This document shows positions 1 to 5,166 of a stretch of 5,303 nucleotides of DNA, one piece after another (positions within the stretch are counted from its first letter, which is position 1; each line of letters starts with the position of its first letter). The stretch comes from Haloferacaceae archaeon (GTDB taxonomy: Archaea; Halobacteriota; Halobacteria; Halobacteriales; Haloferacaceae): assembly GCA_003554115.1 (NCBI GenBank), contig PWFE01000004.1, positions 1-5,303 on the forward strand. Reading direction: 5' to 3'. The notes beneath the pieces are model-generated. The model made no database searches and was not told the origin of the DNA. It saw only the letters and a list, made by a program, of their open reading frames with translations. Position numbers and translations under genes: made by a program.

Positions 1-201
1 CGGATGGTTGGCGAAACTGACCCCGCCGAATCCCCGCCGGGGACGATCCGGGGCGATTACGGACTCGATCTCGGTCGAAACCTGATTCACGCCTCGGATC
101 ACGAGGACCCCGGCTCGAACGAACGAGAAATCGAGCTGTTTTTCGACGATCATGAACTGCTCGACTACGAGCAGGTCACCGCCGAGTGGCAGTACGAATA
201 A
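1..201 (+). CDS. ndk: Nucleoside-diphosphate kinase, 3' end (partial)
   Basis: This is the C-terminal 66 residues of a cytoplasmic nucleoside-diphosphate kinase, which moves the gamma-phosphate of ATP to other nucleoside diphosphates through a phosphohistidine. The reading frame is open at the left edge, so the true start lies outside the window. The fragment shows the family signature: MVGETDP, then PGTIRGDYG, then the active-site segment GRNLIHASD, whose His (codon 88-90) is the phosphorylated residue. It ends in an aromatic EWQYE tail, as in many members. The family is about 150 residues long, so somewhat less than half is present. In haloarchaea ndk usually closes a cluster with ribosomal protein genes (L7Ae, S28e, L24e); that would lie to the left and cannot be checked here. 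Recognition is by motif and is strong. Confidence 0.96.
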   Translation, partial: RMVGETDPAESPPGTIRGDYGLDLGRNLIHASDHEDPGSNEREIELFFDDHELLDYEQVTAEWQYE

Positions 202-242
202 CTCGTCACCGACTACGTTTTCGCTGTTCGATGTATACGAGA

Positions 243-264
243 TGGCTCCGTAGCCACTGAGCCA
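243..264 (+). other. Nested inverted repeats downstream of ndk
   Basis: TGGCT (243-247) can pair with AGCCA (252-256) across a 4-base loop. Alternatively TGGCTC (243-248) can pair with GAGCCA (259-264) across a 10-base loop. The two hairpins share their left arm, so only one can form at a time. They lie about 40 bases after the ndk stop codon. No T-run follows directly; the nearest is TTTT at about 218-221, upstream. A terminator or 3' processing role is possible but unproven. The rest of the 202-325 gap shows no gene. It contains an AT-rich GTATAAT (277-283) about 45 bases before the next start codon, which could be a weak TATA box. Confidence 0.3.
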
Positions 265-325
265 GATTCCAGCATCGTATAATCTGGGTAATGTTGATAT
301 TGCCGGCTGGCGTAGTTTCGACCAT

Positions 326-592
326 ATGAACAGTAAAAAATGCCGTAAGATAGGTGCGCTGTGGGCGATTGGCCAGGGGCTGTTGACCGCTGCTGTGCCA
401 CAACTTAGCGAGAATCTCCTGAAACGAATGCTCGCCAAGAACTTCGAGAATGCGGCCGACCTCGAAACGAAGCCTGGCTACCGCCGCCAACTCCGGGCGG
501 TCGGCATCGGCCTCACCGCTGCTGGCATCGCGACGCTCGTGATGGAGACCGTCGCCAACGACGAGGAGACCGTCGACCCAGAGCAGCCCTAA
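326..592 (+). CDS. Small predicted membrane protein, function unknown
   Basis: An 88-residue protein with two hydrophobic stretches, about residues 9-27 (IGALWAIGQGLLTAAVPQL) and 56-73 (LRAVGIGLTAAGIATLVM). They are separated by a polar, charged segment and followed by an acidic tail. The short basic N-terminus (MNSKKCRK) fits a start inside the cytoplasm with both ends inside, so a two-helix membrane protein is the simplest reading. No catalytic motif is visible. The arrangement and the segment NAADLETKPGYRRQLRAVG resemble small conserved haloarchaeal membrane proteins I have seen without an assigned role. The ATG at 326 is the only good start: no ATG or GTG lies between it and the upstream in-frame stop at 251. 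It lies 124 bases after ndk and 95 bases before the next same-strand gene, so a shared operon is uncertain. Confidence 0.75.
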   Translation: MNSKKCRKIGALWAIGQGLLTAAVPQLSENLLKRMLAKNFENAADLETKPGYRRQLRAVGIGLTAAGIATLVMETVANDEETVDPEQP

Positions 593-687
593 CACCAGTT
601 CGGCACAGTGCACTCGGACCGCCATATCGTGAATTGAAGAGTGGCTGAATACAGAGGGTTTTCACGGGACTGATCCAACAGTACCGT

Positions 688-984
688 ATGGATGCCGACA
701 GCATCGTCATTGAGTGTCGGGACTGTGACTTTCAGGAGTCGTTTACGAACCTAGGGCGAGCGCGAGTCGCACTCGACGAACACGAATCAGCGGGCCACGA
801 AGTCGACTGGCAGATCAACCAAGTTGCGGCTGGCGTCGAACGGGCTGGAGCCGACGCTGGCGTCTGTGGCGTCGACGGCTGTGAGAACCCGGACTCACCG
901 TTGCTCACTGGCCCAGCCAACAAGCGCCCCGAAAGCTCTGATGAGAGGCCGACAAACACCGAAGAGACTACGTCTCATACGTGA
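688..984 (+). CDS. Small Cys/His-rich probable zinc-binding protein (DUF7542-like)
   Basis: A 98-residue protein with a likely metal site near its N-terminus. Cys10 and Cys13 (ECRDC) are followed by His32 and His37 (EHESAGH), giving the pattern C-x2-C-x18-H-x4-H, similar to a C2H2 zinc finger with a lengthened loop. A second pair, Cys60 and Cys65, lies in GVCGVDGCENPDSPLL. The stretch GVERAGADAGVCG (about 49-61) looks like the conserved core of a haloarchaeal family that I recall as DUF7542; this label is from memory. Residues 75-98 are polar and low in complexity, probably disordered. It could bind nucleic acid or protein, but no partner is indicated. The ATG at 688 begins 95 bases after the previous gene. 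Its last codons overlap the tail of the opposite-strand gene by 17 bp. Confidence 0.82.
   Translation: MDADSIVIECRDCDFQESFTNLGRARVALDEHESAGHEVDWQINQVAAGVERAGADAGVCGVDGCENPDSPLLTGPANKRPESSDERPTNTEETTSHT
964..976. repeat. Short inverted repeat at the convergent gene ends
   Basis: GAGAC-TAC-GTCTC is a perfect 5-bp inverted repeat with a 3-base centre. It lies inside the 17-bp overlap of two convergent genes and covers the TAG stop (968-970) of the minus-strand gene. In RNA it could form a small hairpin in both transcripts. There is no following T-run, so a terminator role is only a possibility. Confidence 0.3.
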
Positions 985-1255
985 CCAGCAGTTGCCGGTC
1001 GACGTCGTACTCGATACCTGGCTCGCAGTCTAGCGAGGGCAGGATGTGGGCAGCGAGAACAGTCCGAATAGTCGACCGATCAATCGAATCAGGCTCGCGG
1101 TCGGCGACCGCATCAACGATGCTCGTCAGCGGAACGACGCCGTAGCTGCCATGCGTCAACTCGTCGAGACACCACGCACGCCAGTTGCGGCGTCGACGAT
1201 GTGAGAGTGTCGTCGGGTCGTTCTCGGCTGGCCGGTCGTTGTGTCGAGTTGTCAT
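968..1255 (-). CDS. Small winged-helix protein, DUF7344-like
   Basis: A 95-residue protein that looks like a haloarchaeal winged helix-turn-helix domain and little else. Helix 1 is the Arg-rich LSHRRRRNWRAWCLDEL (about 17-33). Helix 2 is PLTSIVDAVADRE (42-54). A likely recognition helix follows, STIRTVLAAHILPSL (61-75), then a wing, IEYDVDRQLLVTY (81-93). This matches the LSxxRRR, HxLPxL and YD(xx)R pattern of the DUF7344 type of putative transcription factors. DNA binding is inferred from fold resemblance; the target is unknown. I chose the ATG at 1255 as start. A GTG at 1273 would add six residues (VAEIPT) with no visible family support, so it is the second choice. No Shine-Dalgarno sequence precedes either. 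The gene is divergent from the PAS-GAF regulator and overlaps the end of the zinc-binding gene. Confidence 0.8.
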   Translation of the reverse strand: MTTRHNDRPAENDPTTLSHRRRRNWRAWCLDELTHGSYGVVPLTSIVDAVADREPDSIDRSTIRTVLAAHILPSLDCEPGIEYDVDRQLLVTYET

Positions 1256-1297
1256 GGTCGGTATCTCAGCCACAGTGAGCCGCCGGCATAACTGTTT

Positions 1298-1314
1298 GTT
1301 CGAACGTATTTATC
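1298..1314. promoter_or_regulatory. TATA-like element with adjoining palindrome in the divergent gap
   Basis: The 8-bp palindrome GTTCGAAC (1298-1305) is followed after one base by TATTTAT (1307-1313), an AT island in a GC-rich gap. Read on the minus strand, ATAAATA would place a transcription start near 1283, about 28 bases before the ATG of the winged-helix gene. Read on the plus strand, CGAACG just before TATTTAT resembles an archaeal BRE-TATA pair and would start transcription near 1338, giving the regulator gene a leader of about 100 bases. Either or both may hold. The palindrome could be an operator that blocks or recruits TFB/TBP. Confidence 0.4.
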
Positions 1315-1367
1315 AGCACAGTATGTCTCAGTAGCCGGCCAATGGCAGGCGAGCCCCGAACCAATCG

Positions 1368-1386
1368 GACAGTGATGCGACAGTGA
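1368..1386 (+). repeat. Tandem GACAGTGA repeats upstream of the regulator gene
   Basis: GACAGTGA occurs at 1368-1375 and again at 1379-1386, 11 bp start to start, close to one turn of DNA. The core ACAGTGA occurs once more at 1272-1278, beside the start of the divergent winged-helix gene. Just downstream lies the palindrome GAGTACTC (1392-1399). Equal phasing on one DNA face suggests binding of a protein, possibly the flanking regulator itself. This is inference from pattern only. Confidence 0.4.
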
Positions 1387-1438
1387 GTGGTGAGTACTCC
1401 GTCGGAGCGGCTTACCCTGTGAAGCACCTGAAGAGTGT

Positions 1439-3049
1439 ATGAATCGCCGACTCGGGCTGCTGGCGGCGGCGCTCGACGAGTTGCCGGTGAACGTCTCGGT
1501 TCTCGACAGCGACGGCGTCATCTGTCTGACCAACCAGTCCTGGCAGGCGTTCGGCGAGCACAACGATATACAGAAGCCAGCAGATACACTCGGAGTCGAC
1601 TATCTTGCGGTCTGCGAGCGCGCCGGCACCGACCCCGCGCTGGCGGTCAAACGTGGCCTTACGGAGCTACTGGCGGGCCGCCGTACACAACTCGAACACC
1701 GATATCCCTGCCATTCGCCGATCGAACAGCGGTGGTTCCTACTGCAAGCAGTGCCACTCGTTTTCGATGACGAGCGGTTCGTGGTTGTTGCCCATATCAA
1801 TATTACGCCACAGGTGCTGGCCGAACGCCGGCTGCGGGCCCAGCGAGACTCGCTGGCAGCACTTGCCGACCTCAACAGCGCGATCAGAGAGATCACTCAC
1901 ACCGCAATCGGCGAGTCGACGCGGCCCGAAATCGAGCAGGCAGTTTGTGACGCGCTGCTCGAAACGGGTCACTACTCGGTTGTCCAGATCGGTGAACTCA
2001 CCGGCCGCAGCGAGCTGTTTTCGCCGCGGGCTACCGCCGGAGTCGACAGCTCCAACAGGGCGGAATCAAACGGTCAGTCGACCGCCGTGGGACTGTTCGG
2101 TGAAACCGCAATCCGACAGGCCGTCTGGACACGACAGCTCCAGACCACCCAGAAAACGGTCGAGAACGCTGCGTTTGACTGGCAAGCCGATGACGACTCC
2201 GCGGTCAGCGAGCGTGCACTCGCGGCCGTCCCGATCAGTCACGCCGGCCAGCTGTATGGACTCTGTGTCGTCGCTACTGACCGCCCGAACGCCTTCGATT
2301 CCGACGAGCAGGCGATTCTCACCCAACTCGGTGAGGTTGTCGGTCACGCGATTGCGGCCAGCGAGCGGCGCGATGCGCTGATGAGCGACGTACTAATCGA
2401 AATCGAACTCCGCCTGCCCGAGTACATTCCCCAGCCAACTCCACCGCCGGGCGACTGGTCTGTTGAGATCACTCACACCGTTGAGAGCCCTACGGGTGGC
2501 TACAACATGTTTGGGACAATCGACCACGAGGAGCTTTCGTCCTCCGAAGCCGTTTTCGAGCCACTCGAGGGGTTCGAACTGACTCTCCTCGGCCAGCAGG
2601 CCGGGACGTGCCGCATTGCGTTGCGGACCGACGGTGTCTGTGTGATCCCACTACTCGCAGCCCACGGCTGGTCGACCGAATCGGCAACGCTCGTCAACGG
2701 CGACTGTTATCTCACTGTCCAGCTGCCGGTCAGCGACAGCGTCCGCACGGTGGTTGAGACGGTCGCCGAAATCGCTCCAGATGTCGAGCTCTTGGCTCGC
2801 CATCAGCGACACGTCAGCCAGCCGATCGGCCACACGCAGGACTCACCGGTCGACGAACTCACCGACAGACAGCGAACCGTGCTGCAGACGGCGTACGCGG
2901 CTGGCTACTTCGAGTGGCCACGCGATAGCTCCGGCGAACAGGTCGCCGAGACGCTAGGAATCTCAGCGCCGACGTTTCACCAACATCTACGGATCGGCCA
3001 ACAAAAACTCATCGAGGCACTGTTCGAAACGGAGCCGATTACCGCCTAA
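1439..3049 (+). CDS. PAS-GAF-Bat-HTH_10 transcriptional regulator
   Basis: A 536-residue soluble one-component regulator of the bacterio-opsin activator (Bat) type. A PAS-like sensor domain spans about 8-128 and includes TNQSWQAF and the segment YPCHSPIEQRWF (89-100). A linker helix (about 124-150) leads into a GAF domain (about 140-308), ending in the typical GQLYGLCVVATDRPNAFDSDE stretch (270-290). The Bat-associated domain follows (about 317-455). Last comes the HTH_10 DNA-binding domain (473-530): LTDRQRTVLQTAYAAGYFEW, then QVAETLGISAPTFHQHLR. There is no membrane segment, kinase or phospho-acceptor domain, so a signal probably acts directly through PAS or GAF. Signal and target genes are unknown; it should not be called bat itself. 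ATG 1439 is the only start after the in-frame stop at 1391. No clear Shine-Dalgarno is seen. It is divergent from the winged-helix gene and ends 6 bp from the end of metE. Confidence 0.93.
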   Translation: MNRRLGLLAAALDELPVNVSVLDSDGVICLTNQSWQAFGEHNDIQKPADTLGVDYLAVCERAGTDPALAVKRGLTELLAGRRTQLEHRYPCHSPIEQRWFLLQAVPLVFDDERFVVVAHINITPQVLAERRLRAQRDSLAALADLNSAIREITHTAIGESTRPEIEQAVCDALLETGHYSVVQIGELTGRSELFSPRATAGVDSSNRAESNGQSTAVGLFGETAIRQAVWTRQLQTTQKTVENAAFDWQADDDSAVSERALAAVPISHAGQLYGLCVVATDRPNAFDSDEQAILTQLGEVVGHAIAASERRDALMSDVLIEIELRLPEYIPQPTPPPGDWSVEITHTVESPTGGYNMFGTIDHEELSSSEAVFEPLEGFELTLLGQQAGTCRIALRTDGVCVIPLLAAHGWSTESATLVNGDCYLTVQLPVSDSVRTVVETVAEIAPDVELLARHQRHVSQPIGHTQDSPVDELTDRQRTVLQTAYAAGYFEWPRDSSGEQVAETLGISAPTFHQHLRIGQQKLIEALFETEPITA

Positions 3050-3055
3050 AACGCG

Positions 3056-4129
3056 TTATTTGGCGGCCGCGAGCGGTTCGTCGAGGTCGATCTCGCCGGC
3101 ATCCAACTCGGCTTCAATCTCACGAGTGGCTTTCACCATGTTCGCCATTTTGCCGTAGGCGATCTCTCGCGGTAGGAGTTTCACACCACAGTCAGGGCTG
3201 ATCGTGAGTCGCTCCGGTGGGACGACCTTCAGGCCCTGCAAAATATTTTCTTTGATCTCTTCGACCGTCTCGATTTCGGCGGTGTGAACGTCGACGACCC
3301 CAAGCGCGAGATCCGGGACGAAATCCGGCTCGGTGAAGACGTCGATCTGCTCGTAGCCACCGTTACAGAGTTCCAGATCGAACTCGTCGATTGGGTAGTC
3401 GTTCAACTCGGGGTAGATCCGCGAGTAATCACCGTAGCAGACGTGAAGCCCAATGCGGACTTCCTCTGGAATGCCGCTGACGATTCGGTCGAGTGCCTCA
3501 CCAACGATGGCGTGATCGTCCGGCGTCGTTGCCAGCGCGGGCTCGTCGATCTGGATGTATTTTGCGCCGGCTTCGACGAGGCGTTCGATCTCGATGTTGA
3601 CCAGATCCGCAAGTTCGTAGACGAGTTCCTCTTCGGTGTCGTAGGCCTCGTTGAACGCCCAGTTGCCCAGGGTGTACGGTCCGGTGATCGGCACCTTCAC
3701 GGGTTTGCTGGCGACGTTGTTCGTGAACTCGAATTCGTCGACTAACCACGGTTCGTCGTAGCTGACTGGCGAGGAAACCGAGGGTTTGTCGAAGTAGTTG
3801 TGGCCCCAGACCTTGACTGGACCATTAAATTCGTAGCCATCAATGCGGTCGGCGAAGAACTCGACCATCTCGTTTCGCCGAACCTCGCCGTCGACAACGG
3901 TGTCGAGTTGGGCGCGTTCGTGTTCGTTGGTGATGACGCGAGCAGCGTCGTCGTGGGCCTCTTTGAGGTCCTCGGCGTCGAATTTTGACTCTGGGTCGTC
4001 GACGAGTTCGTCAGCGCGGTTGAGCCACTTCGGTTTCGGATACGAACCGACGACGGTCGTCAGCAGGAAGTGGTCGGTTTCGAGGTCATCCGGGCGGAAC
4101 TGTTCGCGGTTGTCGGCTGGTCGGCTCAT
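3056..4129 (-). CDS. metE: Cobalamin-independent methionine synthase, catalytic (zinc-binding) half
   Basis: A 357-residue cytoplasmic enzyme matching the C-terminal catalytic domain of MetE, which methylates homocysteine to methionine. It opens with LLTTVVGSYPKPKWL (22-36) and continues with DGEVRRNEMVEFF (80-92), PITGPYTLGNWAF (147-159) and YIQIDEPAL (191-199). The four expected zinc ligands are His229 and Cys231 (LHVCYGD), Glu253 (LELCNGG) and Cys314 (SPDCGVK). Their spacings of 2, 22 and 61 equal those of E. coli His641, Cys643, Glu665 and Cys726 as I recall them. Homocysteine activation is therefore intact. The methyl donor in haloarchaea is not evident from sequence. An in-frame ATG lies far upstream (4273), inside the preceding gene, but the start at 4129 is preferred because it has a strong Shine-Dalgarno, forms an ATGA overlap with the upstream stop, and marks where conserved sequence begins. 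Confidence 0.94.
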   Translation of the reverse strand: MSRPADNREQFRPDDLETDHFLLTTVVGSYPKPKWLNRADELVDDPESKFDAEDLKEAHDDAARVITNEHERAQLDTVVDGEVRRNEMVEFFADRIDGYEFNGPVKVWGHNYFDKPSVSSPVSYDEPWLVDEFEFTNNVASKPVKVPITGPYTLGNWAFNEAYDTEEELVYELADLVNIEIERLVEAGAKYIQIDEPALATTPDDHAIVGEALDRIVSGIPEEVRIGLHVCYGDYSRIYPELNDYPIDEFDLELCNGGYEQIDVFTEPDFVPDLALGVVDVHTAEIETVEEIKENILQGLKVVPPERLTISPDCGVKLLPREIAYGKMANMVKATREIEAELDAGEIDLDEPLAAAK

Positions 4130-5130
4130 GCTGTTACCTCCTCTTCGGCGGCCGCACGGGCGATGGCGGCCAGTTTCTCGCGGTGTTTGTTCACGGGCAG
4201 ATAGAACGGTTCGGTGTTCGTTGTCAGATACAGGCGGTCGAACTCTTGGACGGGTACCTGACCTTCGAACCACTCAACGCGCTCTTCGAGCGTCTCGGCC
4301 GACTCGACAAGCGTGTTTTGACCGTCGGCGATGCCGAGGGCAGCGGCGTTTTTCGTGCCGAACTCGTTGATGTTAGAGAGCGTCTCTTCGCGGTCGCCGG
4401 CGACGAGATCGAAGCCGAGTGCTTCGACGTCGGCATCCATCAGGTGCGCGTAGGTTTTCTCATCGAGCGCGCCGAAGTAGGTGTGGACGACCACGTCGGC
4501 GTCGGTTTCGCTGGCGACCGTATCGACGGCCTCGGCGAGCTGCTCTTGGAGATCCTCGTCGGGAGCGTTCTCGACAAGCGACGGTTCGAGCAAAAACAGC
4601 GTTTCGTGTTCTGGGAAGGCCTCAACTTCGCCGCCGAGGAACTCGGCGATGGCCTCGAAAAAGTCGTGTTCGTCGCCGTAATACTCGTCCGTTGCGAGGT
4701 CGAAAAGTGAGTACGGTCCTGGCAGGACGGCCTGCAGCGAGCCGCTGTCGACGTGTTCACTTGCGGCGTCGAGTTCGTCGGCCACGTCGCCCGAGAAGGT
4801 GAGTTCGCCTTCGACCACAGGGTCGCGGTAGAAGTTGTTGTTGTCGTAGTAGCGAACGATCCCCTTAGGATCGACGTTCTCGTGGGTCGTCAGTGGGTGC
4901 GCAAGCATGTCGTCCCAGCGGAGCTGGCCCTCAACGATGCGGTCGAGTCCGTTCGACTGTTGTTCGTCGAGCACCTCAGCTCGATACTTTTTGTAGGCAG
5001 CGGCGATTTCGCCGCCCTCGGTCCCAGAGATCAGATCGTGCTTCTGGTGGCCCTTGAGGTCCGAAAGCTCCTGTTTGGCTGCATCCGGCAACGGAAACAG
5101 TCCCGGTGTTGTCGCAACTCGTTCAGTCAT
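4126..5130 (-). CDS. MetE-like paralogue lacking the zinc site (upstream half of split methionine synthase)
   Basis: A 334-residue MetE-fold protein typical of the haloarchaeal metE pair; its N-terminus (MTERVATTPGLFPLPD) is characteristic. It mirrors the catalytic half: RIVEGQLRWDDML (64-75) with DGEVRRNEM, LPGPYSLFDLA (136-146) with ITGPYTLGNWA, LFLLEPSL (178-185) with IQIDEPAL, and VVHTYFGA (214-221) with LHVCYGD. His216 is kept, but the first Cys becomes Tyr218, the Glu ligand lies in the altered stretch EALGFD, and the last Cys falls in TTNTEPF. A catalytic zinc is therefore unlikely. It probably acts as the partner half, comparable to the zinc-free N-terminal domain of long bacterial MetE, perhaps binding the methyl donor; this is inference. 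Together the halves total 691 residues, near the roughly 750 of bacterial MetE. ATG 5130 fits a leaderless promoter about 28 bases upstream. Confidence 0.9.
   Translation of the reverse strand: MTERVATTPGLFPLPDAAKQELSDLKGHQKHDLISGTEGGEIAAAYKKYRAEVLDEQQSNGLDRIVEGQLRWDDMLAHPLTTHENVDPKGIVRYYDNNNFYRDPVVEGELTFSGDVADELDAASEHVDSGSLQAVLPGPYSLFDLATDEYYGDEHDFFEAIAEFLGGEVEAFPEHETLFLLEPSLVENAPDEDLQEQLAEAVDTVASETDADVVVHTYFGALDEKTYAHLMDADVEALGFDLVAGDREETLSNINEFGTKNAAALGIADGQNTLVESAETLEERVEWFEGQVPVQEFDRLYLTTNTEPFYLPVNKHREKLAAIARAAAEEEVTA
4136..4141 (-). promoter_or_regulatory. Shine-Dalgarno sequence of the catalytic metE half
   Basis: On the minus strand GGAGGT lies six bases before the ATG at 4129, inside the last codons (Glu-Glu-Val) of the upstream gene. 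It is a near-perfect match to the 3' end of archaeal 16S rRNA. Together with the ATGA overlap it fixes the start and points to translational coupling of the two metE halves. Confidence 0.8.
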
Positions 5131-5153
5131 ACTCCGACGTTTGAGATGTAGTC

Positions 5154-5166
5154 GCTTAATATTTGC
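5154..5166 (-). promoter_or_regulatory. Putative BRE/TATA promoter of the metE pair
   Basis: Minus-strand GCAAATATTAAGC contains TATTAA (5161-5156), centred about 28 bases before the ATG at 5130. This is the spacing expected when an archaeal transcript starts at or within a base or two of the start codon, which is common in haloarchaea. The purine-rich GCAAA just upstream could serve as BRE. A second AT-rich candidate, CATAAAA (5180-5174), would give a leader of about 20 bases. Confidence 0.55.

Noticed and set aside
206..625. 139-codon minus-strand open frame across the small membrane protein gene
   Set aside because: It lies opposite a better-supported gene with clear hydrophobic segments, shows no recognisable domain, and is the kind of long antisense frame expected in GC-rich DNA.
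1256..1273. GTG start at 1273 for the winged-helix gene
   Set aside because: It adds six residues with no family support; the ATG at 1255 is simpler, although the GTG cannot be fully excluded.
1298..1305. GTTCGAAC as a tRNA T-loop
   Set aside because: It resembles the T-arm core, but no acceptor, D-arm or anticodon stem can be drawn around it, and the flanks are AT-rich promoter-like sequence.
1368..1386. Tandem GACAGTGA as part of a CRISPR array
   Set aside because: The units are only 8 bases long with a 3-base spacer, far below CRISPR repeat and spacer lengths.
1605..2381. 258-codon plus-strand open frame inside the regulator gene
   Set aside because: Its composition is rich in Ser, Arg and Pro, typical of a frame-shifted reading, while the other frame encodes clear PAS and GAF domains.
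3284..3745. 153-codon plus-strand open frame opposite catalytic metE
   Set aside because: It is antisense to a strongly conserved enzyme and has no domain of its own; acidic antisense frames are common in haloarchaeal GC3-rich genes.
4130..4273. Upstream in-frame start for the catalytic metE half at 4273
   Set aside because: The added 48 residues are Arg-rich and low in acidic residues, lie wholly inside the upstream gene, and are made unnecessary by the strong Shine-Dalgarno and ATGA start at 4129.
4183..4710. 175-codon plus-strand open frame opposite the MetE-like gene
   Set aside because: It is antisense to a recognisable MetE-fold protein and shows no family signature.
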